DNA from: Sipunculus nudus
Lineage: Eukaryota; Annelida; Sipuncula; Golfingiida; Sipunculidae
Direction: 5' to 3'
NCBI GenBank assembly: GCA_026874595.1
Contig: CM049309.1
Location: forward strand, 70,042,926 to 70,106,925
DNA length: 64,000 nucleotides
Positions 10,701 through 24,046 of the stretch are shown in pieces. Both the position numbers and the translations under genes were made by a program. Every line of letters begins with the position of its first letter. Position 1 is the stretch's first letter. The notes under the pieces are model-generated. The model saw only the letters and a program-made list of their open reading frames with translations, searched no databases and had not been told where the DNA came from.

Positions 10701-13700
10701 TTTGACTTATAATGCTTACAGTACTGTCAAGTGGCAATTATGGGGGTATTAAAAGGTGTAAAAACAAGAAAAGGATAATAGGTGGCGCCACCAATTTCTG
10801 GTATATCACAAGGCTATCCAAGATCTTCGGTCACCTTGATTTTTGGACCAGTCCATGCAAGCTTACTTGAGATATTTAAGAATTTGTGTTATTTTCAGCA
10901 GAAATGTACCTATTCAAAGTCAAGGTCACTCTCCTAGCATAGGTCATGACCCCATTTTAAATATGCTTCGTCCCCTTACCTATATCTATACAAATGTAAA
11001 GTTTGAAAAAGATCAGTGAAATATTTTTTGAGTTATCCCGCTCACAAGGTTTTTCTGCGGCGGTAGCGGCGGGACCCTCATGAAACTATAGTATCCCGAC
11101 TTTGTCTGGGGATACAATTATGACACTTTACCTATTGTCTAGTTATCAGAAGGCCAGTCGCTTTTCCTTAAAAAGGTTAAAAACTAGATATGACAAGTTT
11201 ATGAATTGCCCTTATTGTCTGTAACTTTACAAAGCAAGCAAAATAAGTACACACTGAAGGCTAACAGGTGTGTGAAGGGTGATGTATGATGCATGACCTT
11301 TCTGACCTTGGATTGCGTGTATATCTCCACCATCTCCTCATCATCTGTCTTCATGCAGCAGCTTTCATCATCAGTTTTAATATAGGAATCAGCCTCGTCT
11401 GTGTTCAGGAAGCTCTCATCATCAGTACGTACATATGACCCATCTCCTTCATCTGTAGACATGTACCTGTACACAACAGAAAACAAGTGATCCATGGACT
11501 TTCTTGACAAAGAGACATTTGGCTAGACAATGCAGGTAATGCCATTAATATTTTTGATCAAATACAAAAAAAAAATATGAAAACAAAATAAAATATATTA
11601 TAATTCTTTATCTTACAGCTTACTGAAATTCTTTCAGGTTTACCAACCAGTGTGTGGCCTAAAGGCCTTTGGGATTTATAGCCCTTGAGGGATGAAAACA
11701 TTTGTTTCCAGGCCTTAACTTAAATATAAGCTGTCTGTGTCAGTGTTATTATATATTTGTATGTTGCACACAGGGGTTTTTGTACTTCATTGGTCCCTGG
11801 TTTGAGAGAACCCTGGATAAAAACAACCACCTAATATTATAGTTTTACAGTTAAAATGTACCTTGATCAATTGGCCACTGCCACACGCGACCCCTTGCTA
11901 CCAAATTTTAATGGTCAAAATTCACCAATATTTTCATAACAAACTGACCACTACCCGGAAGCAGGGACCAGTGTATATTATACACAGAGCTGAGTCCATG
12001 ATGTACCTATATCTCATATAAATTTATTGTAAAGATTTTCAAGAGACAAAAAATGTAAAACCTCACCAAATGACCACCTCAGTTTAGTGAGCACCTCAAA
12101 ATTATGACAATTTTTTCACGGTCCCAGTTTCTTTTCTGGATCTTCATATCAGACCTTGCTTTGACTACCTCAAAAATGCTACCACTTTATCAAAGCCCTG
12201 TTGGTGGTCATAATTTCGAGGTTTCACTGTATAATAAGCACATTCCAGTACTGTTTTGTCAGTCATACTGTTTATCTTTAATGGTTCAAGAGTGAGGAAT
12301 CATCTGTGTATTACCCTCTACTAAAGCATTGTGTGTTTGTGCTTGTCTAAGTCTCACCTCTCTTGGTCTGTATCTGACGAGTAATGTCTGCCATTGAGCC
12401 GTGACTTGCGTGACCTTAGCTCTGCTATGAACCTGCTCTCCTCCTGTAGTCGTCTCTGGATCTCCTCCTGCCAGGCATTTAACTCTGCTGCATTCACATC
12501 ACTACCACCAGCTGCGAGATATTAACATGTTTAATGACAGTGCACTACCGACTGCTCCTTTTTAACTTGCCGGTTTACAAATACAAGCGAGTAAGACCTG
12601 TATGGGAAAACATTTTTACAAAGTGCCTCCACCTAAATTGTTCATGTGATCTTATGAAAAACAGGGATTCCTTACTTTAAAATAAGATTTTTATTTAATT
12701 TTGTTTAATCAATATTATTTATTTAAATATATGACTTTCTTGATAAAATGAACCTGATATTATACATGTATTTCAACCGTGAACTACACATACTTATGAT
12801 GATAGTAATAATAAATATATTAATAATAATAATAATTATTATTATTATAATAATAATGTTATAATTAACTTCTGGAAGCAAAGACTACATTTTGGTTTGT
12901 AATTGTGTGATTGAATTATAAACCAGGGCTAATAAATTTGCTTCATTCAAATACATCAGTGTATGTTAATATTCCTTTTTCATTTATCCATATTTTGTGG
13001 TATTTCTTCTCACCTCGTGCTTTTGGCATTTCTTCGTCCTCATCTTCACTGCCACTTGAAGCTATGTGTGGAAAAACAAAATCTGTATTAAAGTCACCAT
13101 CAATAAAGAACAAACATTAGTTGTAAACTCAGTCACTAGGTGGCAGTCCAACACCATATGCAAGAGCGTCTCATTTGTATCATATTTTGATGAGACTCGC
13201 CTTATATGCTTCAGTAGTGCGAGGTCTGGACCCACCCATTATCTGCTGTCTCAATCATTTCAAAGGGTTTCAAACCAATTTTGTAGGCAATGGCCCTCCC
13301 CTTTTTCCCAAACTGAGGTCTCCTTTAAATGTTTTCTCATCATTTTTCCTGGCTTGGGCCCTCTTTTCCAACATCCTCGACCCGCCCTTGTGATCTGCTC
13401 ATACATCAGAACTGTATCATTGTTCTTGGTTTATATGTTTACCTTCTTGTTACTTCTGTATGTTAATTTAAATTTAATTAATCCAATTCCAGCACAGATA
13501 ATCAATAACTGCAGAGATGTTTTCTTCTACTGATTCAGACAATAAAAGATAAAAGTTATTTTTAAATATGGATCTCTCTAACTCATACTTGAGACTGGTG
13601 GTGCCATCTACAATGAGTTTTGTGTGAGGTATATCCCTGTTTTTGCCATCTGTTCATCTTTGTGCTGAGTTCAATGCATTGGCCTGAAACTGTGAATGTC

Positions 13701-16700
13701 CATTGATCAAAGGGTTTCAAATGCCCTTTTCATCCATCTCGTACTCAAGAGTGATGTCACCATATGCAAATTATTTCTTGTGGCACCATCCGTTCATTTC
13801 CTTTGGGTGAAAATTGCTCATGTCTCAATAGTGGTTCAATTCATTGGTCTGAAATTTAACATATTTATCCATCGTGGAGAATAATCCCATAGTCCAGACA
13901 GGTGACACCAGCTACCTTACCATTTGTAGAATTAATTAATGCCCTTTTCTCAGGAGTAGTTTCGGTATTGGCCTGAAATTTTGCAAGTCCATAGATCTTG
14001 GATACCTCCACCTCAAACTCAAGACTGGTGGCACCATCTGTAATTGTTTTTGTGTCATGTCCATCTGTGAGTCTGCTTTGGGTGAAAATTGCTTACATGT
14101 CAGGATAGTTTCAATGTATTGGTCCGAAATTTAGCATGTGCAGCCGATCTTGGATAGTATTATTGTATACCAGACAGGTGGCACCAACTGCCTCCTGTTT
14201 TCATAGAATACATTGATTCATTTTTTTTCAGGAACGGTTTGCAGTATTGGGCTGAAATGATGCGATTAAGTCCTTAGATCTTGGATACCTCCATCTCAAA
14301 CTCAAGACTGGTGGCACCATCTGTAATTGTGCTTGTGTGGTTTCCATCTGTGCGTCTGCTTTGAGTGAAAATTGCAATATGTCAGGAGTGGTTCAATGTA
14401 TTGGTCTGAAATTTGGTATGTGTATCCATCTTGGAGAGTAATGTTGTAAACCAGACAGGTAACACCAACTGCCTTCTGTTTTCATAGAATACATTAATGC
14501 CATTTTCTCAGGAGTGGTTTGCTGTATTGGGCTGAAATTTTGGGTGTCAATAGATCTTGGATACCTAAATCTCATATTAAAGACTAGTGGCACTATCTGC
14601 AACCGTTCTTGTGTGGCATCTATCCGTGTGTTTGCTTTGGGTGAAAACTGCTCATATCTCAGGAGTGGTTTGCTGTATTTGGCTGGAATTGAGGATGTCC
14701 ATAAATCTTGGATTCCTCCATCTCATACTAAAGACTGGTGGCACTATCTGCAAATGATCTTGTGTGGCATCCATTGGAACATTTGCTTTGGGTAAAAATT
14801 GCTCATATCTCAGGAGTGGTTCAATAAATTGGTCTGAAATTTGGCATGTCCACTGATTATTGGGAAGGTTTCCTTGTTGACCAGACAGGTGGTGCCACCT
14901 ACATTTCCCATTTCTGTAGATTACATTGATGCCCTTTCCTCAGGAATAGTTTGCAATATTGGCCTGAAATTGTGTATGTCCATAGATATTGGATACCTCC
15001 ATCTTGTAATTAAGACTGGTGTTGCCATCTGCAACTGTTTTCATGTGGTGTTCTTCTCTCTGTTTGCTTTGAAAAAAAACTCATATCTCAAGAGTGGAAA
15101 TATGTATTAGCCTGAAATTGTGCATGTTTATCCCTCTTTAGTAGCTTTGTTGTAGACCAGACAGGTAGTATCTAGTGGCGCCACCTGCTGTTCCATTTTT
15201 ACAGAATACATTGATGCACTTTTTCTAAGTAGTGGATTGGTGTCTCTGCCTGAAATTTTGCATGGTATCCATCTGTAGATCTGTTTCTGTAGAAAATTGC
15301 ATTTATATGAGGAATTTAATTGGCATCACTGATGCCACAAATCTGGAGTCATGTCATGTCAGGAACATTCAATGCCTTACTTTACCCATGCCTCTGTGAC
15401 CTGGCAGATACACAGTCACTTGTCGACTACCTGTATCCTAATTTATTTTAATATTGACTTGTGTCTAAACTGATTTTTATGGCTAATATGTGTTTCACTC
15501 CTAAAATAAGTACAAAATATTAACATGGAATTTTCCAGAATTCATCAGGGAAAATCAGAGAATTTTGTCCTCATGTAATACTGAGATTGTTAAATAACAC
15601 TGCTGTATATCCATTTATACATGAGAGGCCATCCACACAGACAAATCATGCTGACAGGTCTAGTTCATGATGGAATACATACAACCTAATAAACTATATG
15701 GGAATTCATGTCACAGGGCTGATATCAGATCAGTATAAATGCATGATGAAGTATAATGGCATTCTAGCATGCTTACATGTTATGTATAGTGTCCAAAGAG
15801 TGTATATTTTTTTTTTATAATTCTAATCTTTCTATGGCCTGTTGGAATACTGCATATTTTACATGTCTATGTTATGTAGTAAAAAGATGACCTTAGTTCA
15901 AAAGCTGGCTGATCATCTATAAGGAAGAATTAATATACAAAAGTATATATACTAGCTTAAAACTGAACTTTCTGGCATGGGTTTTAAAATACTCATTTTT
16001 AGCTCAGCTGACTATAAGTCATCTGAGCTATAGCGATGTCCCTTTGTCCATCGTCCGTATGGCATACGATATAACGTTGTATATTATACAACAGCTCATC
16101 TCCACATTCTTCCTTTTTCTATATTTTACACGGTTTCATATATTCCCAGTGATAATTTTAAACACATATTACTTTCACATAGTTGAAATATTAAAATTTT
16201 ACAAATATTTGATCATGAGAGACTTCTGCATCTTTGATGTAGTTCATAAAAGTACACATGCAGTATTTCTTGTGCATTCATATATTTATTATTTGATTAT
16301 CATCAAATAGCAGGATCCTTTCCTCTTTGCTTTTCAAATGTTAATATTTAGAAAATATACAATAGTTGTATATATGTATTATATATATATCAGACACTTA
16401 ATCATAAGTATCATGCAAATTCCATGGACAAAGAGAAAAAACACTACTTTTTCTTATTTTCCAGGCCATGAACACAGGAAGAACTAAGAGTCTTTTAGAA
16501 AAAATGCAATAAGAAACAATGTGATAAACTGACAGCTGAAATTGTCAGAAAATAATTAGTGATCTTGCAAATGATGTATAAAACAGCAGCTACTGAATTA
16601 AAAAGCTAAGATATTGTTTCAACTTTTATACTGAAACAACAAATCCAATGATTATATAGTCATTATATATCAAAAGCTCACCTGAATTAAGTTCTTTAAC

Positions 16701-19700
16701 TAAAGATGACATGGCATTGGTAACAGAGTCAGCCGCTATCAGCAGGTCATTTCGAAGACTGCGGAGATTAGATGATGACCCTGTGCTGCCTGTCGTGCCA
16801 AATGCTTGCCGCACCTCCCCTCCAACCCCCGCCATAGAATCTCCTGGAGTGCTGGGACTACTTCCTCTTCCAGCAGCCATTGGTGGTGACTGTCCACTCC
16901 GCGATCTCGGACTACTATTGGGTGTCGACCTTGGTGAGCCTTGACTCTGAAAAATTGACAATGATACACGTTACTTTGATTCAAGTGACATTTTTATTCC
17001 AACTGATGGCTACTGCATCAAGTAATTTGTAAAGATGGTCTACTTCATTACTTTGAGCTAGAGGTATATATTTTGGTTAACCTTACAAATTTAAGAACAA
17101 ATATAGTTAGAAATGATTCAGGAAAACTGTCCTGTCACTTCTAGTTTGAACATAATCCAGTCATCAGTAGGACTTATCTCTTATAAGCTACAAGCCACTT
17201 TTAAGTGTAGCTCATGGTCAGCAGAATTCAGAATGAACATTGTTACTCTTCTCCTTTTAGCTCACAACGTGAAGTCCGACTAACAGAGCATTACAATAAT
17301 TTCCACAAGTGTACCTCCACTAGCAGATCGTTAAACAGTCTCCCTATAGATTATTTAAGCTTCCCCAGCTTCTGTATCCAATTTATTTTTTAGGATGACT
17401 GTACACGGCAATAAGCAATAACTGACTACATCCCCCTGATCCTGATCAATACCAGATGGATATTATACTAATGCGCGACTAACTGACGCTAACATCCAGT
17501 AAATCACCAGAATATCATCGAAAGTTGATTCCAATCAGTCTCATATCCATAATTCCTTGTTTATTCCTATGAATTAATCCACCCACATGCTGTCACCAAA
17601 AAGTGCTTATGTTTGGAGAATAGTGCTTAGTCTCCACCACAGTGGATATGATTGTGGCCTTATGATGGATGGTTGTTCCACTCAATAATGTAATTATGCT
17701 CCCCGACAAGCAACGAAACCAAGTATCACGGTATCAGTCCCAGACCAACCCTGACAGACAGGATCCAATCACAGAGAATAAACGGCAGACTCTTATCCAT
17801 GTATTTTCATGGCAGACAGAATACAGTCTGCAGTATGAATTGTATACAGAGTTTGCCAAGCATACAATTAATGCTTGCAATGTGATCTGTATTGTGTTGA
17901 ATAAAATACAGCCCTATAAACCTGACCGGCAGTGTCTGGAAAAGACTAAACCCTGCAACATCATCTGTATAATGTATGAGAAGTATACCGCCTCATATTC
18001 AATTGTGTTGAATAAAATACAGCCCCAGACCTGACCAGCAGTGTCTGGAAAACACTAAACCCTGCAACATCATCTGTATAATGTATGGAAAAGTATACCA
18101 CCTCTGACTCTATCCTTATTCATAGTTCTGACAGAAGAAAAATTGCAAGTCAAGTACCTCAGAGACTGGAACTTCCTGGCAGCAATATACTTGAAACTGA
18201 TATTTGATGGGTTTGCTTAAAATTGGCAAAAATGAGGTTACCAGGCAACAGCACTGGCATGTTAGGACAGCTGATAATTTTTTTCTAGGATTTTATTTTA
18301 CACAGCTTCAACTGAATTTGGCTCTGTCAGGTCATTTGGTGCGGTCCTGCTCTGATCTCCAAAGACCGATCGTTCATATGTACGGCACTGACACCCCAGA
18401 CTAACCAGGTCAGACAAAACTATTAAGGAAGGCTGCCCACAAAAAACGAAATGGTAGATCAAGGAAATAGCAATATCATAACTCCAGCCAGACTTCAAGG
18501 ATATCTTATTTGATGGGCCGATCCTTTCAAGTAAGTTATATGCCAGAAGAAAGGCTTTGTGAAAATGCAGCCAGCCTCCTTTTCTCAAAAGTGGATATTG
18601 TGTGTCTGGAATTTTATTACTTTAATCTTTTGTTACATCTTCATAGCACTTTTGATTTTAAGACATTACATCAAATATTTGGAAGATGTTTTCTTACTGA
18701 TATATTATTCAAGAAGATGTTATCATTCATTTCAACAATGTTATGTAGTTCCACATCCAGTAACAAACACAGGAGATCACATTGTCATACCTACTGTTGA
18801 TAACAAGTATAAACTTAATATATTAATTATATATATTTGGTAAGGAGGGATGACAAATAGACTAAGGGCATCAAGTTTTTGCTAAAAATTCAGATATTAT
18901 AAAGTATGCTCTGAACACATAAAGCAATAAGGCTTCCATTTAGTCCCACTACTATCTTCCATAAGTTTAATACATTTTAAGTATACTTAATACATTATGA
19001 AGACTAAAAATGAAGTGAAAGATCACATATTCTCCTCTCCCTGGTGTAGTGCTATAGTTATTGTAATTATAAGCCAAGTACATGTACTCTAAAATAAGGA
19101 GATAAGTAACTTGTATTTTTGCTGCATTTTGTTATTTTCAATTTATGCACTTATTTATGGAGTTATTAATTAAGCCTGTGAATCTGATTGTTCCTGATCA
19201 ATATTTATAGTAACACTGTACTTGCAATGAAGAGTCACAGCACCCCTTCAGGGGCATACTTATGTTCCCCAATACCATTGTTCCCCGGTACCTTTGTTCC
19301 ACAACTCATGCTGGATCTTATTATGAAAAGTTTCCATACCTTATAATACATATTCATTGTATGTCCACAAATCCCAGCCACGAGACAGGTCTGATAACCC
19401 AATGAATCCACGTTGAAATTTTTTTTTAAGAAATGTATTTTCCACTTTAGATGTCCACAACTTAAACAATTATTGCTAGTTATTTTTTGCTCTATTTGGG
19501 GCTGCAATGTGTTTGTTTAGTCTAAAAAAAGACCTTGTGATTTTTATACGTAACACCAATGAATGTATTTAACAATTCAGTAAAAAAAATCTATACAGAT
19601 CCCAACATATGTACTTGGGATCATAGGGTTGAACCCCCCCCCCTAACCTCCCATAACTATGCACTAGCTGTAATAGTTTATATCCAAAAAGTACAAGGGT

Positions 19701-22700
19701 CTCTTGCTAATAAAGATGTTAAATTCACATTTTATGACTTTTTATGGTTTTCTGTACGGTTTCACCATGGTGAGGATCATTTGAGTCCAAGTTCTATAGT
19801 TCAAAATGAGCAACCTGTTTATTCACTACACTGATGAGGAAATCCGCTATTTACTGGAAAACATAAAAAGGAACTACATGGAGAAACAGATGAATTAAGA
19901 AAATACAGGCTTTCTCTTTAAATAAGTTCTATCACTTAAAATATCTCTTGAAATATCATTCCTTATATTTTAGCCAATTTGTTAAAATCTGCTAAGTTAA
20001 TGAACTGCCCATTGGTAAAAACTGCCTAGTTTGAATTTAAAGCTTTTAGTGGAACAGCTTTATGACTTCACAAATAAAAGTGTTTTAATGTTTATTTTAC
20101 TGCCATTGGAAACATTATTGATCTCATCTAGATGTAATTGCAATGAGAAATTCAGGTCACTAACCCGATTAAAATAAACATTGACTGATCCAAATTTAGT
20201 TTGAAAGTACTCTCCTGACACCAGTGACTTTGGTGACAGAAACAGACTTTTATGGGAGATACTTCAAGGTGTTCTCTGTCTAATTAACTCCTGTGACTGC
20301 CTCCTGCATATCGTAAAAAAAAACATCCAACTGCAAAATCAATGAACGAAATGAGCAGCTCCCAGCCAGTGACAGGGCAGTATTGTCTTAGCAAGTGTGC
20401 AATGAAGGTGTCATTTTCTGGTGTTTATATCTGAACCGTGTGTTATTTCTGGATATTTTTTAGACTTGTTGTATGTCATAAAACTTTGGTCCTGGTATGA
20501 AATGTTTATATGGCATGGACAAGCAACTTTAAATGACACATAGCAAAAAATGGCACATGTATATAAGGAACAACCGAGAGAGTAAAACAGGCTCTAGACT
20601 TCAAAATTACATATTCACTTACCCATCAGAAACATAGCAAAGGAAAAGAAAGAGTAAAAATCTGTGACAACTATCAATTTAATTATTACATGGAGAAGGG
20701 GATTTCAGTCACCTCAAACTGAACCATGACAGATTACAGTAATTAAGCTTAATCCTATTATTTTTTATTGATGTATTATATTTTCTCTGCTGCAACTGTG
20801 ACACAATTATAAAAGTCTGGCCAGGGCAAAGCCTCAAGTTGTTAAATAGTTACCGGCAACTCATTTGTACTGGCTAAGTGGTTAATATCTTTAATGCACA
20901 TTATAACAATGACATTATCTCTTGCCAGACTCCATAACTGAAGTGTGACAGGTATGAATTGTTTTTGTAATATTACAGATTAGTTGTAATAAACAAGGGT
21001 GGTTATCATGGTACATGTTAACAATGAGCATCAGGCCATGACACCAACAGATGCTTTCTAGAAGGAAGCACACTTGTCACTTGGTGTATAGTGATCGTCA
21101 AATGAACCAATATTGGGTGTTTCATCAAACACACTTAATCTTAATTCATTACAAGATAAGTGTTCAGAGAGGAACCTTATCATTAGAAATAAAGAAGAAT
21201 TTTTACATTTATCTTTCGAAAAATGACAAAGTAGGATCTTTCCTGTTCATATAACAGACCTAAATCCTCAGTGTCAATCAGCAGTGGCAAAACAGAGGTG
21301 GGAAAGGTCTATAAAAAATATTCTACAACTATTTTTACCACTCTATGGAAATAGTACTTACTTATTATTTATAACAACTCTGGTCTTAGAAATCAAAAAT
21401 TGTATTGGTTCTTGCCAGAGCCATCAATAATTGGATTTTTTCTTAAATGTTAATGTCATTCTAAATGTCAGAGCCATCAGTAATTACATCAGTTCTTTGC
21501 ATTGACCAATGTATCAATATACTGCCCCTGCCCTGCTAGTAGGTAAAGGACAGTGATCAGGTACTTTGGCAGTAAAAGATTAATTCTCAGGGCTATCTGA
21601 CTCCCTAAACCAGGTCAAAGTTCATTTAAAAGAAGAGTTAAGGAACATGTAAATCAGCAATGATTACCTAATGCCAGCCAGACAAACAGAAAAAGTACAG
21701 GAGCAACATTTCTGAAAACTATTAAAATGATCATGACAAAGAGAAGATGATAACTTTGGCATGTCCTGCTTAAGCAAGACTTATTTTGGCAAATATAAAA
21801 TAATCCTATTAATTTTGATTGATTTCTAGCAAATACAGTACTTTATGAGAAATAAACACTTAAGTTTTGACAGTGCAATTTGATTATATTATCATCAAGT
21901 GATGAAAAGCTCACACAATACTGTTTTGATCCTTAACTTGGTCTAGGTACATGCCCTGTAAACTCACCATTGTGGTAGTTAGTGGAGAGTATCAGTTGAA
22001 AAGTCTCACAGAAGACACTGACACTATGAGAATATCCTGAAAGTGATCCAACGGTCTGATATCCACCAACTGTAGCAGGCAGTGTATTTGGGAGACATAA
22101 GACACAGAATCAATACTGGTTTTGAGAGAAAACCTGCATCTGTACAAGCTGGTCATTTGTCAGCATAGACTGGTCTCTTCCTCTAAAAGAGGATCACTTT
22201 GTGGACAGGACGCCTCTCTTTCATCAAGATCTAGCTGGCTTGTTTTGCCTGTATTGATCGGCTAAATGCCTTCAAAGTCGCTGGGTTCTGATAGAGGCTC
22301 AACTGTGATCGTGATATATTTGTCAGGGAGCAATCCCTAATGAAGCGACTCCTCGTCACAAATGACCTCATTTATAGTCTGTCCTTGAAAGAGGTCATAC
22401 TCAATCAAGGAGAACCAGGAATGTCATGCATATTTCTGCATGAAAACATTGAAGTTTTCCAGTTTGTTGGTGATTTTATGTATTCACTGATGAATTCTGA
22501 ATACATTCGCAGTCAGCTAAATAGAGAAACTGCAAAAGATGCACCAGTTTAATTCAAAGTTACAGATTTTAATTTCATCTTCATTAAAGGTGCCCTTTCA
22601 CCTACCTTTTGAAACAGAATTTATGTGATTTCTGGCTTCCTCTCTGTAAATATTAATGATCTAAGGGTAATTTTGGTAGTGAAAAATTTTTATAATGCCA

Positions 22701-23994
22701 TGTGATGGCTGTATGAACTTGTTTATCAACATGTTTGTAAACACAGCAATGTTGACAAACTGGAAAAACATGAAACCTAAGGTGGAATGCCTATAAGCTT
22801 ATGTAGAAAGGTAACTTGTTAAAGATGCCATTTGCATAGCTCTGGCTTATCTGACTTGCTGCCAGATGCCCTTGTTGAATTTGTTTTGTATATTTTGGTG
22901 GGCCCCCAAATATTATATACACCTTGATATAAATAAAACAAGCAGCCTGTGTGCAGTGATATCCATATTTTCTGGCCAATTTTTATATAAGCTCCAATGG
23001 ATTACCTTTAGTTTATAAAGGTCAGATAGGTGATTGGGCCCCTTTAAGCTTTTTTTCTGTAATTCTTGATAAAATACAACAGGTTCAAATTTAAAATAAT
23101 ATTCTGAACTTTCTCATGAAAGTTATATGGTGGAGCGTTTAAGGTAGACAATCTAGATTAAAGACAACTGCTAATTATAGAGAAGCCAATTATGGATACG
23201 CAATTACAGACACTTTGTGTAGGACATCTTGGCATTACAGACATCTCCCAGCTACAGATAGCTCCCATTACAGATAAGTCCAATTACAGACATCTCACAT
23301 TACGGAACCTTCAAACTACAGGAAATGGTCACAGACATATCTTCAATTTTCACAACCTCCACATAACAGAAGCTTCCCAATTATAGATACCTTTTAGTTA
23401 CAGATTATCCCAATTATAATCATCACCCAATTACAAAAACATCCCATTTACAGTCAGCTCTCAGTTATGGACATACCTAAATTACAGACACCTCCAAATG
23501 ACAGAAACCTCAAAATTATAGACTGTTTGGTTGGGCCTTTTAATGATATTTGCTCTTTTTTTAAGATTCCAAAGTATTCACAGGAAGAGAAGTCAACCCA
23601 CTATAGGACAAGGATAAAGCTGATAAATTTAAAATATTTTTTTTTTTCTATATTTTATCCAAAGGCAGATTCAAGTTTGCTTTAAAAACTCACCCTTTTA
23701 CATAAGTTTATAGCAATATTTTATAATCCTTTTGTGCATTATAAAATCTTAAAACTCTTGTTAATGTACCATTTGTAAAATTACCCATATTATATATGTG
23801 CAGTATAATTTTAGTATATCTGATATTATGATTTTATGTGAAGTTTTAATATTTATGATTTGTGTATAATCAATGGAGTTTTTTTTTTATCTTGAGTGTT
23901 TTTATCTAGTTTATCATGTTGTGTCAGGCTTGTTCCAGCAGAATATTTAAAACTCCTGATGCATGTGTATTTTAAGAAAATATTATTATTATTA

Positions 23995-24046
<52 letters not shown>

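Larger units (their letters stand above)
7753..11306 (-). other. Last dystrobrevin intron
   Basis: 3.55 kb, of which 2.86 kb (8258-11117) is one inserted tandem-core element. The flanks (7753-8257 and 11118-11306) are unique AT-rich sequence, so most of the intron's length comes from the insertion. Confidence 0.8.
13062..16681 (-). other. Dystrobrevin intron with tandem element and solo repeat end
   Basis: 3.6 kb. Its left half is a tandem-unit element ending at 15441. A solo inverted-repeat terminus lies at 16001-16037. A 155-codon open frame on + at 13066-13533 has no recognisable domain and low complexity, and I do not call it a gene. Confidence 0.7.

Noticed and set aside
13166-13200. 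Short hairpin GCGTCTCAT...ATGAGACTCGC near the start of the 13560-15441 array
   Set aside because: It contains TTGTATC by chance in its loop but lacks the GGATAC partner and the CCG patch, so I could not accept it as the element's 5' end.
13066-13533. 155-codon open frame on +
   Set aside because: Hydrophobic, low-complexity wording, no domain, starts at an exon edge of the opposite gene and ends in intron. It looks like chance.
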